This document shows, one piece after another, positions 17,320-24,012 of a stretch of 31,431 nucleotides of DNA. The translations under genes were made by a program, and so were the position numbers. The DNA comes from JBLHKS01 sp047620505 (GTDB taxonomy: Bacteria > Verrucomicrobiota > Verrucomicrobiia > Verrucomicrobiales > DEV007). The notes beneath the pieces are model-generated. The model saw nothing but the letters and a program-made list of their open reading frames with translations. It did not search any database and was not told the origin of the DNA. The stretch is taken from positions 1 through 31,431 of the forward strand of contig JBLHKS010000070.1 of NCBI GenBank assembly GCA_047620505.1. The letters run 5' to 3'. The number at the start of each line of letters is the position of its first letter. Positions within the stretch are counted from its first letter, which is position 1.

Positions 17320-18585
17320 CTACTCAGCTTTCTTAAGATCTCGGAAAACGATGATCGAAGGATTTCCGACAGGTGTGTAGTGGCCTGTGAAGTCGAGCAC
17401 GCCAGCCTCCTTGTTGACGCGGAAAACCGCGATGTTGTCTCCGCGTTGATTGCAGGAGTAGAAGAAATCCCCAGTCGGGTCGAAATTGAAACTGCGCGGG
17501 TAGTTTCCTCGCGTCCACTCGTCAGCTACGAAGCTAAGCTCGCCGGTTTTGCCGACGGAAAAAATCCCGATGCTGTCGTGGAGCCGGTTGCCGACGTAAA
17601 CGAAGCGACCATCTTCTGAAAGCATGATTCCGGAGCAGAAATTGCTACCTGCGAACCCTTCGGGCAGGCTGGAAATCGTTTGCCGCGACGTCAGGCTGCC
17701 CTTGGCGGAATCCCAGTCGAAAAGCACGACCGTTGAGCCTTCTTCCTGAAGCGAATAGAGCCAGCGACCGTTTGGATGAAAGTGAAAGTGGCGCGGCCCA
17801 TCTCCAGGCGGTAGCGAGACGAAAGGCGGATCGTTAGGAGTCAGCTGACCTTTCTGGTCATCAAATTTCCAGACGTAGATTCGATCCAGACCAAGGTCGA
17901 CATGCAGGACAAAACGCCCGGTTGGGTCGGCTTCGATCATGTGGGCGTGAATCTGGTCGTGACCGCTGAAAGCGAAGCTGCCGGGAGGCGCGTTTGTGGC
18001 TTTGGTAGGGCCGACTTTTCCTTCGTCGACCTCAATATCGGTTGCCTCTCCCAAGCTTCCGTCAGCCTTGATCGGAAGAACCGCCACGGAGCCGCCAAAA
18101 TAATTCGCGACGAGCACGAACCGCCCTGACGGATGCACACTGAGATGGGCCGGCCCCTTGCCACCGGAATTCACGGTGTTGAGCAACTTCAGTTTTCCGT
18201 CGGCCGGATCGACCGCGAAAGCGCTCACCGAGCCCGCTTCGTTTTCGCCGATCCGCTCGGTTTCATTCGCCGAGTAGAGTCGCGTCTGGTCGGCATTGAA
18301 AGCCAGCGCGCTCGGACTGGTCCCCATCTCATGCAGCCCGGCCGGCACCATCGCTCCCGTCTCGCGATCGACATGAAACAGATGAATTCCGCGCCCGTTG
18401 CCCGGAGGCAGATCGACCTGGGTGTCACGCATGTTCTTAAGAGGCGAGGTGTAAGTTCCAACGTAAGCCATCAGCGGAGGCTCATCTTTGGCTTCGTTTG
18501 ATTGGGCGACGAGCAAGGACGGAATTGCAGTCAGCGCGGTGGCGAATCCAAGGAGCAGGTTTCGAAGCGGAATCATCTTGAGCAT
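17320..18585 (-). CDS. Exported lactonase-family beta-propeller (6-phosphogluconolactonase-like)
   Basis: 421 residues from the ATG at 18585; an in-frame ATG 9 bases later is an alternative. The first 28 residues form a signal peptide (LLLGFATALTAIPSLLVAQ). The rest is a seven-bladed propeller of the Pgl/YbhE lactonase family: YVGTYTS, PSALAFNADQTRLYSANE, PAHLSVHPSGRFVLVANYFGG, HAHMIEADPTGRFV, GDGPRHFHFHPNGRWLYSL and NYPRSFNFDPTGDFFY. Cytoplasmic family members hydrolyse 6-phosphogluconolactone. An exported one must act on a different sugar lactone or a related periplasmic substrate. It is transcribed divergently from the TctCBA genes (129-bp gap) and converges on DUF1501 with 14 bases between stops. 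Confidence 0.9.
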   Translation of the reverse strand: MLKMIPLRNLLLGFATALTAIPSLLVAQSNEAKDEPPLMAYVGTYTSPLKNMRDTQVDLPPGNGRGIHLFHVDRETGAMVPAGLHEMGTSPSALAFNADQTRLYSANETERIGENEAGSVSAFAVDPADGKLKLLNTVNSGGKGPAHLSVHPSGRFVLVANYFGGSVAVLPIKADGSLGEATDIEVDEGKVGPTKATNAPPGSFAFSGHDQIHAHMIEADPTGRFVLHVDLGLDRIYVWKFDDQKGQLTPNDPPFVSLPPGDGPRHFHFHPNGRWLYSLQEEGSTVVLFDWDSAKGSLTSRQTISSLPEGFAGSNFCSGIMLSEDGRFVYVGNRLHDSIGIFSVGKTGELSFVADEWTRGNYPRSFNFDPTGDFFYSCNQRGDNIAVFRVNKEAGVLDFTGHYTPVGNPSIIVFRDLKKAE

Positions 18586-18714
18586 GGTTTAGATCTTACG
18601 CGAAAAGTCCGATTTTGAAGGGCCAAATTTGAGAATGAAAAAAAAATCGTGATCCCGCCGAAGTCTGTCGGTTCGAATTGACCGCAGATCGCGGCTCGCC
18701 ACGGTAGCTGGGCG

Positions 18715-19689
18715 ATGAAAAAGCTTTTTCTGACTTTCGTTCTCGCCCTTGCGGCTGCTCTGGCGTTGGCCGGATGCGGCGACGGCAGCGGCGCAAAATT
18801 TCCGAGCAAACAGATTACTCTCGTCTGTCCCTGGGCAGCTGGTGGCGGGACGGATCGCGTCTCACGATTCTGGGCAGACGAACTGCAATCGGCGCTGGGC
18901 AAACCTTGCGTTGTCGTGAATCGAACCGGCGGCTCGGGCGCGACGGGGCACTCGGCGGGCGCTTCGGCGAAGCCTGACGGACACACTATTCTGATGGCGA
19001 CGTTCGAGCTAAGCACGATGCATCGCATGGGGATTTCCGAGCTGACTTACGCGGATTACGACTGGCTGATGCAGGTCAACGCGGACGCTGCGGCGATTTT
19101 CGTTCACAAAGATGCGCCCTGGCAAACGCTCGGCGATTGGATCGAACACGTGAAGGCAAATCCGGGCAAAACGACGATGTCAGGCACGGCAACCGGAGGT
19201 GCCTGGGACCTCGCGAGAGCGGGGCTGCTGCGGAAGGCGGGCGTGAAGGTCAACGCCGTCACCTGGGTTCCGACGAAGGGCTCGGCACCGGCGTTGGTGG
19301 AATTGTTAGGGCAACATGTCGATGCTATTGCCTGCAGCGTGCCGGAAGCGGCGGCGCAGCTTGAATCCGGCCAAATCCGCGCGTTGGCGGTGATGTCGGA
19401 CGATCGGCTCGAAGCGTATCCGAAAATCCCGACCTGCAAAGAATCAGGGGTCGATTGGACCGCGGTCGGCTGGCGCGGTCTGGGTTTGCCGAAGGGGACG
19501 AACCCGGAAGCTAAGAAAATTCTTTTGGAGAAGTGTCAGGAAATTATCGCCTCCGATGCGAACAAGGATTTCATGGCGAAAAACGGCTTTAACATCACGA
19601 TTCGCGGCCCTGAAGAATTTGCAGCGTTCTTGAAGGAGCAGGACGAGCAGTGGAAGGCCGTGATTGAGGATGCCGGTTACGCCCGATGA
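18715..19689 (+). CDS. tctC: Tripartite tricarboxylate transporter solute-binding lipoprotein (TctC/Bug family)
   Basis: 324 residues. The signal peptide ends in a lipobox, LAGC, with Cys21 as the lipid-modified residue. The mature protein has the Bug/TctC pattern: ITLVCPWAAGGGTD (first ligand loop), VVVNRTGGSGATGH, AKPDGHTILM, and the later GQIRALAVMSDDR and PTCKESGVDW segments. It would capture a carboxylate in the periplasm and deliver it to TctA/TctB. Family members bind citrate, other di- or tricarboxylates, or small organic acids; the ligand cannot be read here. The stop overlaps the TctB start by ATGA, so the genes are translationally coupled. Confidence 0.94.
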   Translation: MKKLFLTFVLALAAALALAGCGDGSGAKFPSKQITLVCPWAAGGGTDRVSRFWADELQSALGKPCVVVNRTGGSGATGHSAGASAKPDGHTILMATFELSTMHRMGISELTYADYDWLMQVNADAAAIFVHKDAPWQTLGDWIEHVKANPGKTTMSGTATGGAWDLARAGLLRKAGVKVNAVTWVPTKGSAPALVELLGQHVDAIACSVPEAAAQLESGQIRALAVMSDDRLEAYPKIPTCKESGVDWTAVGWRGLGLPKGTNPEAKKILLEKCQEIIASDANKDFMAKNGFNITIRGPEEFAAFLKEQDEQWKAVIEDAGYAR

Positions 19690-20165
19690 TCGCGGAGGAG
19701 AAAACCAGCAGCTGCTGGCTTGGTCTGGGGCTGATCGCGCTCGGCGCTGCGGCGTTCTGGTTTTCGGCGGATTTCAAAAGCGCTGGATTCGGCTCGAACG
19801 CTGATCCCGGGCCTGCCGCATTTCCACGCATCCTGGCGGCCGGGTTGATCCTTGGTGGAATCTGGGAACTGGCTCGCTCGATCTGGGTTGGAACCTGGCG
19901 AGAGTCGTTGGCAGCGCTGAAAAAACGCGAGGTTCTCACGATGTTCGTCCTCGTAGTCGTGCTCGTGGGTTACGCCGTGTTGATCTCGGTCGTCGGGTTT
20001 TCTGTTGCTACGATCGGTTTCGCAACGGCTCTGCTGATCTGGCGCGGCATGCGCTGGTGGATTGCGCTCGCGACGGCGCTGGGGCTCGTGGCGGTTGCGG
20101 TCAGCCTCTTCGTCTTCCTTTTTAAAGTTCAGCTTCCTGGCGGAATGTCAGGGCTTCCTTTCTGA
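19686..20165 (+). CDS. tctB: Tripartite tricarboxylate transporter small membrane subunit TctB
   Basis: 159 residues with four predicted membrane helices, near 11-27, 47-67, 84-108 and 125-150, the standard TctB layout. The GFGSNADPGPAAFPRILA segment after the first helix is characteristic of the family. TctB is required by the large subunit TctA for substrate uptake driven by an ion gradient. The gene is coupled to tctC by an ATGA overlap and is followed by tctA after 6 bases. Residues Ser8-Ser9-Cys10 are encoded by a copy of the dispersed palindrome CAGCAGCTGCTG (19706-19717), in a frame giving the unusual Ser-Ser-Cys reading. Confidence 0.92.
   Translation: MIAEEKTSSCWLGLGLIALGAAAFWFSADFKSAGFGSNADPGPAAFPRILAAGLILGGIWELARSIWVGTWRESLAALKKREVLTMFVLVVVLVGYAVLISVVGFSVATIGFATALLIWRGMRWWIALATALGLVAVAVSLFVFLFKVQLPGGMSGLPF
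19706..19717. repeat. Palindrome CAGCAGCTGCTG, copy 8
   Basis: Exact copy and flanked 14-mer near the start of tctB, in the third phase. It encodes the unusual Ser-Ser-Cys, which protein-level preference would not predict. Confidence 0.88.
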
Positions 20166-20171
20166 ATAACG

Positions 20172-21671
20172 ATGGCCGAGCTGCTTTCCATCGACGTCCT
20201 TTTACCGTGGCTGCTCGGCATGATTTTCGGCGTGTTCGTCGGCGCGACGCCTGGTTTGACGGCGACGATGGCGGTGGCTTTGATCGTGCCGATCAGTTTT
20301 CATCTCGAACCCGCTGCCGGGCTTGCGCTGATCATCGGCGTCAGTTTTACGGCGATCTTCGCGGGCGACATCCCGGCGACCTGGCTGAGAATTCCGGGTA
20401 CTCCGGCGTCCGCCGCCGCTGTGCTCGATGGGCACGAAATGGCGAAGAAAGGGGAGGGGAAATTCGCCCTGACGCTGAATCTTTTCTGCTCCTGCATCGG
20501 CGGACTGATCGGCGTGCTCGCTTTGATTTTGATCGCTCCGCAGCTGGCAAAATTCGCGATCAAATTCACGCATTACGAAAAATTCTGGCTCGCCGCGCTC
20601 GGGCTTTCGATCTGCCTGATCGTAAGCCGAAATGGCGTTTTTCGCGCGCTCGTCGCCACGCTCATCGGCTTGATGATTTCGACGATCGGGATCGAAGAAA
20701 GCGCAGCGCAGCGCTTTACGTTTGGTCAGGCGGATCTCTTCGATGGATTTTCGCAACGCGGGAACGGAGCTGGATTTATCCCGGTTTTGATCGGGCTGTT
20801 CGGCCTTTCCGAGGTGTTCAAGAAGCTGAGCCAAAGCGATGAACAGCTGCCAGCAGCTGCCGGTGGCGGTTCGGGTGAAAAACTTCGCGCGCTCGGCGAA
20901 ATCTGGAGGAAAAAATGGACCGTGCTCAAATCCTCGATCGCTGGACTTTTTCTCGGAGCTCTTCCGGGAGCAGGCGCCGACGTCGCGGCCTGGGGAGCTT
21001 ACGGCTTAGCTCAAAAAACTTCGAAGAACCCTGAAAAATTCGGAACCGGCTGCACCGAAGGCGTCGTCGCTCCAACCAGCGCGAACAACGCCGCGGTCGC
21101 GGGAGCCTGGATTCCGGCGCTCGTTTTCGGCGTTCCTGGAGACGCCGTCACGGCAATCGTGTTAGGCGCTTTGCTGATGTACGGAATCCAGCCTGGCCCG
21201 GAGATTTTCACAAACAACGCGGAGCAGGTGCAGACGATTTTCTGGATCGCGCTGATCACCCAGTTTCTACTTTTGATCGCCGGAGCGTTCGGAATTCGCG
21301 CCTTTGGCCTGATTCTGAAACTGCCGCGCTCCGTCGTCCTCACTGCGGTCGTGGTTTTCTCCGTGATCGGCGCTTTCGCGATCCGCAGCAGCATGTTTGA
21401 CGTCTACGTGATGATCGCGGCCGGCGTGCTCGGGTTCAGTCTGGAGCGCGCCCGAGTCCCGCTGGCGCCCTTGATCCTCGGCCTGATTCTTGGGCCAATG
21501 TTAGAGGAAAATCTGCGAACGGGTTTGATCAAAAGCGGCGGAAGTTTCACCCCGTTTCTGACTCGGCCGATCAGCTTGACTCTGGCGTCGGTTCTCGCGC
21601 TCGCGTTCGTTGCCGGTCCGGCGCTACGGCTGATTACCGGCTTGAAGAAGGGCCGATTTGCGCGTCGTTGA
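20172..21671 (+). CDS. tctA: Tripartite tricarboxylate transporter large membrane subunit TctA
   Basis: 499 residues, a highly hydrophobic permease of the usual length (about 500). Family signatures are clear: LGMIFGVFVGATPGLTATMAVA and LILIGVSF-like helices at the N-terminus, GDIPATWLRIPGTPASAAAVLDGHEM, then GLFLGALPGAGADVAAWGAYGLA and VFGVPGDAVTAIVLGALLMYGIQPGP. The paired GATPG and GALPGAG loops are the inverted-repeat substrate sites known for TctA. It completes a full tctCBA operon in the order C-B-A. The next gene starts 3 bases after its stop, so that gene is probably co-transcribed. Confidence 0.94.
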   Translation: MAELLSIDVLLPWLLGMIFGVFVGATPGLTATMAVALIVPISFHLEPAAGLALIIGVSFTAIFAGDIPATWLRIPGTPASAAAVLDGHEMAKKGEGKFALTLNLFCSCIGGLIGVLALILIAPQLAKFAIKFTHYEKFWLAALGLSICLIVSRNGVFRALVATLIGLMISTIGIEESAAQRFTFGQADLFDGFSQRGNGAGFIPVLIGLFGLSEVFKKLSQSDEQLPAAAGGGSGEKLRALGEIWRKKWTVLKSSIAGLFLGALPGAGADVAAWGAYGLAQKTSKNPEKFGTGCTEGVVAPTSANNAAVAGAWIPALVFGVPGDAVTAIVLGALLMYGIQPGPEIFTNNAEQVQTIFWIALITQFLLLIAGAFGIRAFGLILKLPRSVVLTAVVVFSVIGAFAIRSSMFDVYVMIAAGVLGFSLERARVPLAPLILGLILGPMLEENLRTGLIKSGGSFTPFLTRPISLTLASVLALAFVAGPALRLITGLKKGRFARR

Positions 21672-21674
21672 TTC

Positions 21675-22463
21675 ATGAAAATTCGCGTCGTTTTCGCTCT
21701 TCTCGCGCTGCCCATCATCGCGGCGGCAGATCCAGTTGAAGTCGTTCTCAAGCCGGCTGACGAAGGAGCTCGACCAGCCGCTCAATCGAAAGGTTTTTCG
21801 CTGACGGAGACGAGTTTCGATAACGATGAATCGATGCCGAAGGGCCTCCAGAACGCGAGTTCCGGCACGGTTTTCAGCTCGTTCGCGCCTGGCAATGTCT
21901 GGAGTGGAAAGCGCCCGCGCTTTGTCGAAAACGAGGTCGTCCCGCCGTGGGGCGGCCAGCAGCTGCCAAACACGGACGTGTTCGAAGTTGGCGATTTCAC
22001 CTACGCTCACTTCGGAAGCGATCACTACCAAACTCAGCTCGTCCTGGTCCTGAACGCGAAGCGCAAAACCGAGCTGATGATCGACTGTCGCGAGCTCGGC
22101 GACATTTCGCGAATCGTTTGGGATGCGGACGCCGAGACTCTGTTTTTTACAACCCTTGAGGGCAATCTTGGCGATGCGGAAGACGCGATCCTCCATGCGT
22201 TTCACGTAAAAACCGGCAAGCCGCTCTGGCGGACGAAGGCGGCGATCGCGCGGGGCGATTTTCTGCTCTATCAAAACCACATTCTCTGCCACTACGGCTT
22301 CACAGCGCAGGACGATTTCGTCAACGTGATCGACAGGGGATCTGGCAAGGTCTTGAAGAAGCAGCGTGTCAAAACGGCGGCCAGTCATCTGATTCGAATG
22401 GACGATGCGATCGTGGCTCCCTGCTATCAGGGCGTCTACGAATTCAGTTTTTCCGAAAAGTAA
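21675..22463 (+). CDS. Secreted protein of unknown function, propeller-like blades
   Basis: 262 residues with a signal peptide (MKIRVVFALLALPIIAAA). The region from about 95 has strand repeats of PQQ/WD-like style: VLVLNAKRKTELMIDCRELG, IVWDADAETLFFTT, HAFHVKTGKPLWRTKAAI and VNVIDRGSGKVLKKQRV. It is too short for a full seven- or eight-bladed propeller. No named family is recognised. It follows tctA by 3 bases and is likely part of the transporter operon, perhaps as a periplasmic accessory. Its stop is 6 bases from the end of the convergent CASDH C-terminal half. Confidence 0.7.
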   Translation: MKIRVVFALLALPIIAAADPVEVVLKPADEGARPAAQSKGFSLTETSFDNDESMPKGLQNASSGTVFSSFAPGNVWSGKRPRFVENEVVPPWGGQQLPNTDVFEVGDFTYAHFGSDHYQTQLVLVLNAKRKTELMIDCRELGDISRIVWDADAETLFFTTLEGNLGDAEDAILHAFHVKTGKPLWRTKAAIARGDFLLYQNHILCHYGFTAQDDFVNVIDRGSGKVLKKQRVKTAASHLIRMDDAIVAPCYQGVYEFSFSEK

Positions 22464-22469
22464 TAGCCT

Positions 22470-23073
22470 TCAAGAAGGATCGCGCCGCACGGACCAGTTG
22501 AGGCCGATTTCCGGCATCAGGGCGAGAAACGGATCGGAATCTAGTTCCTCGACGTTGACCATGCGATTGACGTTCCAGTCGCCCCTCGCGATCAAAAGCG
22601 CCGCAGTCACGGCCGGGACGGCGGTGGTGTAGGCAATCGCCTGGGCTTCGACGTCGCGAAAGCACTCAGCGTGGTCGCAGATCGTGTGAATGAATATTTT
22701 CTTTTCCTCTCCGTTTTTTCGGCCTTTGACGAGACAGCCGATGCAGACTTTGCCCGTGTGTTCTGGCGCGAGCGCGGCTGGATCCGGCAGGAGTGCTTTG
22801 ACGACATGCAAGGGAATCACCTGCTGATCACCCACGTTGATCGGCTTGTGTGATAAAAAACCAAGCTGATTGAGAACGTTAAAACAAGTCAGGTACTGCT
22901 CGCTGAAGCCCATCCAAAATTCGATTCGTTTCGCGGGAATGTGGAACGGCAGCGAGTGGAGTTCGTCGTGTCCCATCGAGAAGAGTTTGAACTCGCCTAA
23001 CTCGGGAAAATTGTATGTCCGACTTTTGCTGTGGCAGGGAATTTTAACAAACTCGCCGTCTTCCCAGAAAATC
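22470..23073 (-). pseudogene. Carboxynorspermidine dehydrogenase, C-terminal half (split by inversion)
   Basis: Reading the minus strand from 23073, the frame gives IFWEDGEFVKIPCHSKSRT, then YNFPELGEFKLFSMGHDELHS, IPAKRIEFWMGFSEQYL, LHVVKALLPDPAALAP, DVEAQAIAYTTAVPAVTAAL and a stop at 22470. These are the substrate-binding and dimerisation half of carboxynorspermidine dehydrogenase, starting exactly where the half at 2369-2991 ends. It has no promoter, start or nucleotide-binding part of its own. An internal Met at 22976 could start only a 168-residue fragment. Joined to the other half it restores a 405-residue enzyme with no lost or added codon. Confidence 0.93.
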
Positions 23074-23082
23074 CAAGAACAG
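23065..23082 (-). repeat. Right inversion junction: the same two 9-mers in order Y-X
   Basis: On the plus strand CAGAAAATC (23065-23073, complement of X) is followed by CAAGAACAG (23074-23082, complement of Y). Read on the minus strand the order is Y then X, the reverse of the left junction. Nothing lies between the two 9-mers. Confidence 0.92.
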
Positions 23083-23832
23083 CCCGATTCCGTCCGTGCA
23101 GATTGAGGCTGGGTTCCTTACGAATGCCGAGGACCGAGAGGCGGCGCTTGATCCGGAGTTTCGGCTGCAACTCGCACAACGAATCGTGGCGGCCATCAAA
23201 CGTCTTCGCGGCAATGCGGAGGTGAAGGTTTCTGCTGCGGAAAAGGACGCGAATCCAGTTCGCTGGAAGCTTCCAATCGGGGCTCAGAATTCCGCTACCG
23301 CGATGGTGGACGGAAACAAGGTTCCGGGGCAACTTGCGGATGGTTTTGACTATCCAGTCGGCAAGCCGAACGGCGAAGGGTACTACGTGCATCGGGCGTT
23401 CCTGGCGAACGAGCATCTTGGTGACGATTGGAATGGCCGTGAGGGCGGCGACACCGATCTGGGAGATCCAGTTTTTGCGATCGGCGACGGACTCGTGGTG
23501 TTCTCACTGAACGCGAAGATGGGTTATGGAAATGTCGTCATTCTCCGACACGCATACGCTGAAGCTGACGAGGTTCGTTACATCGATTCGTTCTACGCCC
23601 ACTTGGACGAGCGCACGGTCAACGCACGGTCAAGGAAGGCGACCCGGTAAAGCGCGGCGACAAGATTGGAACGATCGGAACGAACGGAGGAATGTATAAG
23701 CCGCATCTTCACTTTGAAATCCGTAAACGCATAGGAATCGGGCTTAAGCGCTCCAATTTTCCTCGCGATGAAACCACTTACTTTTCGCCGAAACGCTTCA
23801 TCGCCGAGCACCGACCAGCAAACCAATTCTAA
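23074..23832 (+). pseudogene. Amidase C-terminus plus M23 peptidase domain (split by inversion and frameshifted)
   Basis: From the junction the frame reads KNSPIPSVQIEAGFLTNAEDRE, with the catalytic Glu of an Amidase_3 domain, then LAQRIVAAIKRL, completing the domain begun at 2955-4475. An M23 (LytM-like) endopeptidase domain follows: GFDYPVGKPNGEGYYVHR, GDPVFAIGDGLVVF, GYGNVVILRH and DSFYAHLD. The frame then breaks at 23650 because of an 11-bp tandem duplication (23612-23633). Removing one copy restores ERTVKEGDPVKRGDKIGTIG, the zinc motif HLHFEIR and a stop at 23832. With the M56 part, the repaired gene would encode 740 residues (2223 nt). There is no start of its own except an internal GTG at 23096. 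Confidence 0.9.
23612..23633 (+). repeat. 11-bp perfect tandem duplication causing a frameshift
   Basis: CGCACGGTCAA occurs twice back to back, at 23612-23622 and 23623-23633. It shifts the M23 reading frame and brings in a stop at 23648-23650. Deleting one copy restores the M23 C-terminal half with its HLHFEIR zinc motif. Confidence 0.93.
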
Positions 23833-24012
23833 TTCCCGAAGCAGCAGCTGCTGAAGATCGTAAGGCCGTCACCGACGCCTGTCAGGAAGCTGGTGTCTGG
23901 AACGTCGCTTTTGCGGCAGCGAAATAAAACGCGTTCCTTCAGATGCGGGGTCTTGCCGATGCCGCTGCTCGTTGAGCTGAAAGTCCGGTTCATCGGAATT
24001 CGTGAAGGGGGG
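23833..24012. other. Intergenic region upstream of the PSD1 gene
   Basis: 180 bases between the ancestral stop of the M23 gene and the PSD1 start. It contains an exact copy of the CAGCAGCTGCTG palindrome (23842-23853), the only exact copy clearly outside a gene. A short open stretch in one frame (IPEAAAAEDRKAVTD... to a stop near 23928) has no start or family. A purine-rich run, gaagggggg, precedes the PSD1 ATG. Confidence 0.5.
23842..23853. repeat. Palindrome CAGCAGCTGCTG, copy 9
   Basis: Exact copy in the intergenic region 10 bases after the ancestral M23 stop, so it is not explained by codon usage. Confidence 0.88.

Larger units (their letters stand above)
2992..23073. other. Inverted segment of about 20.07 kb
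   Basis: Reversing this segment in place repairs two genes simultaneously. CASDH is restored (623 + 595 = 1218 nt, in frame), and so is the M56-amidase-M23 gene (1484 + 750 nt, in frame once the separate 11-bp duplication is removed). In the restored order the HEAT/cNMP and CASDH genes form one plus-strand operon, and BlaI plus M56-amidase-M23 read on the plus strand into the PSD1 gene. The duplicated 9-mers at both ends point to staggered cutting and fill-in. Whether this happened in the cell or in library or assembly handling cannot be settled from the sequence. Confidence 0.88.

Noticed and set aside
2990..23083. Inversion by microhomology between the two break sites
   Set aside because: The two 9-mers come from different original sites and are unrelated to each other; each was duplicated, which is not what microhomology joining gives.
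23838..23928. Short open stretch reading IPEAAAAEDRKAVTD to a stop
   Set aside because: No start codon or upstream coding continuity. Part of its Ala run is just the palindrome copy at 23842. It overlaps only intergenic sequence.
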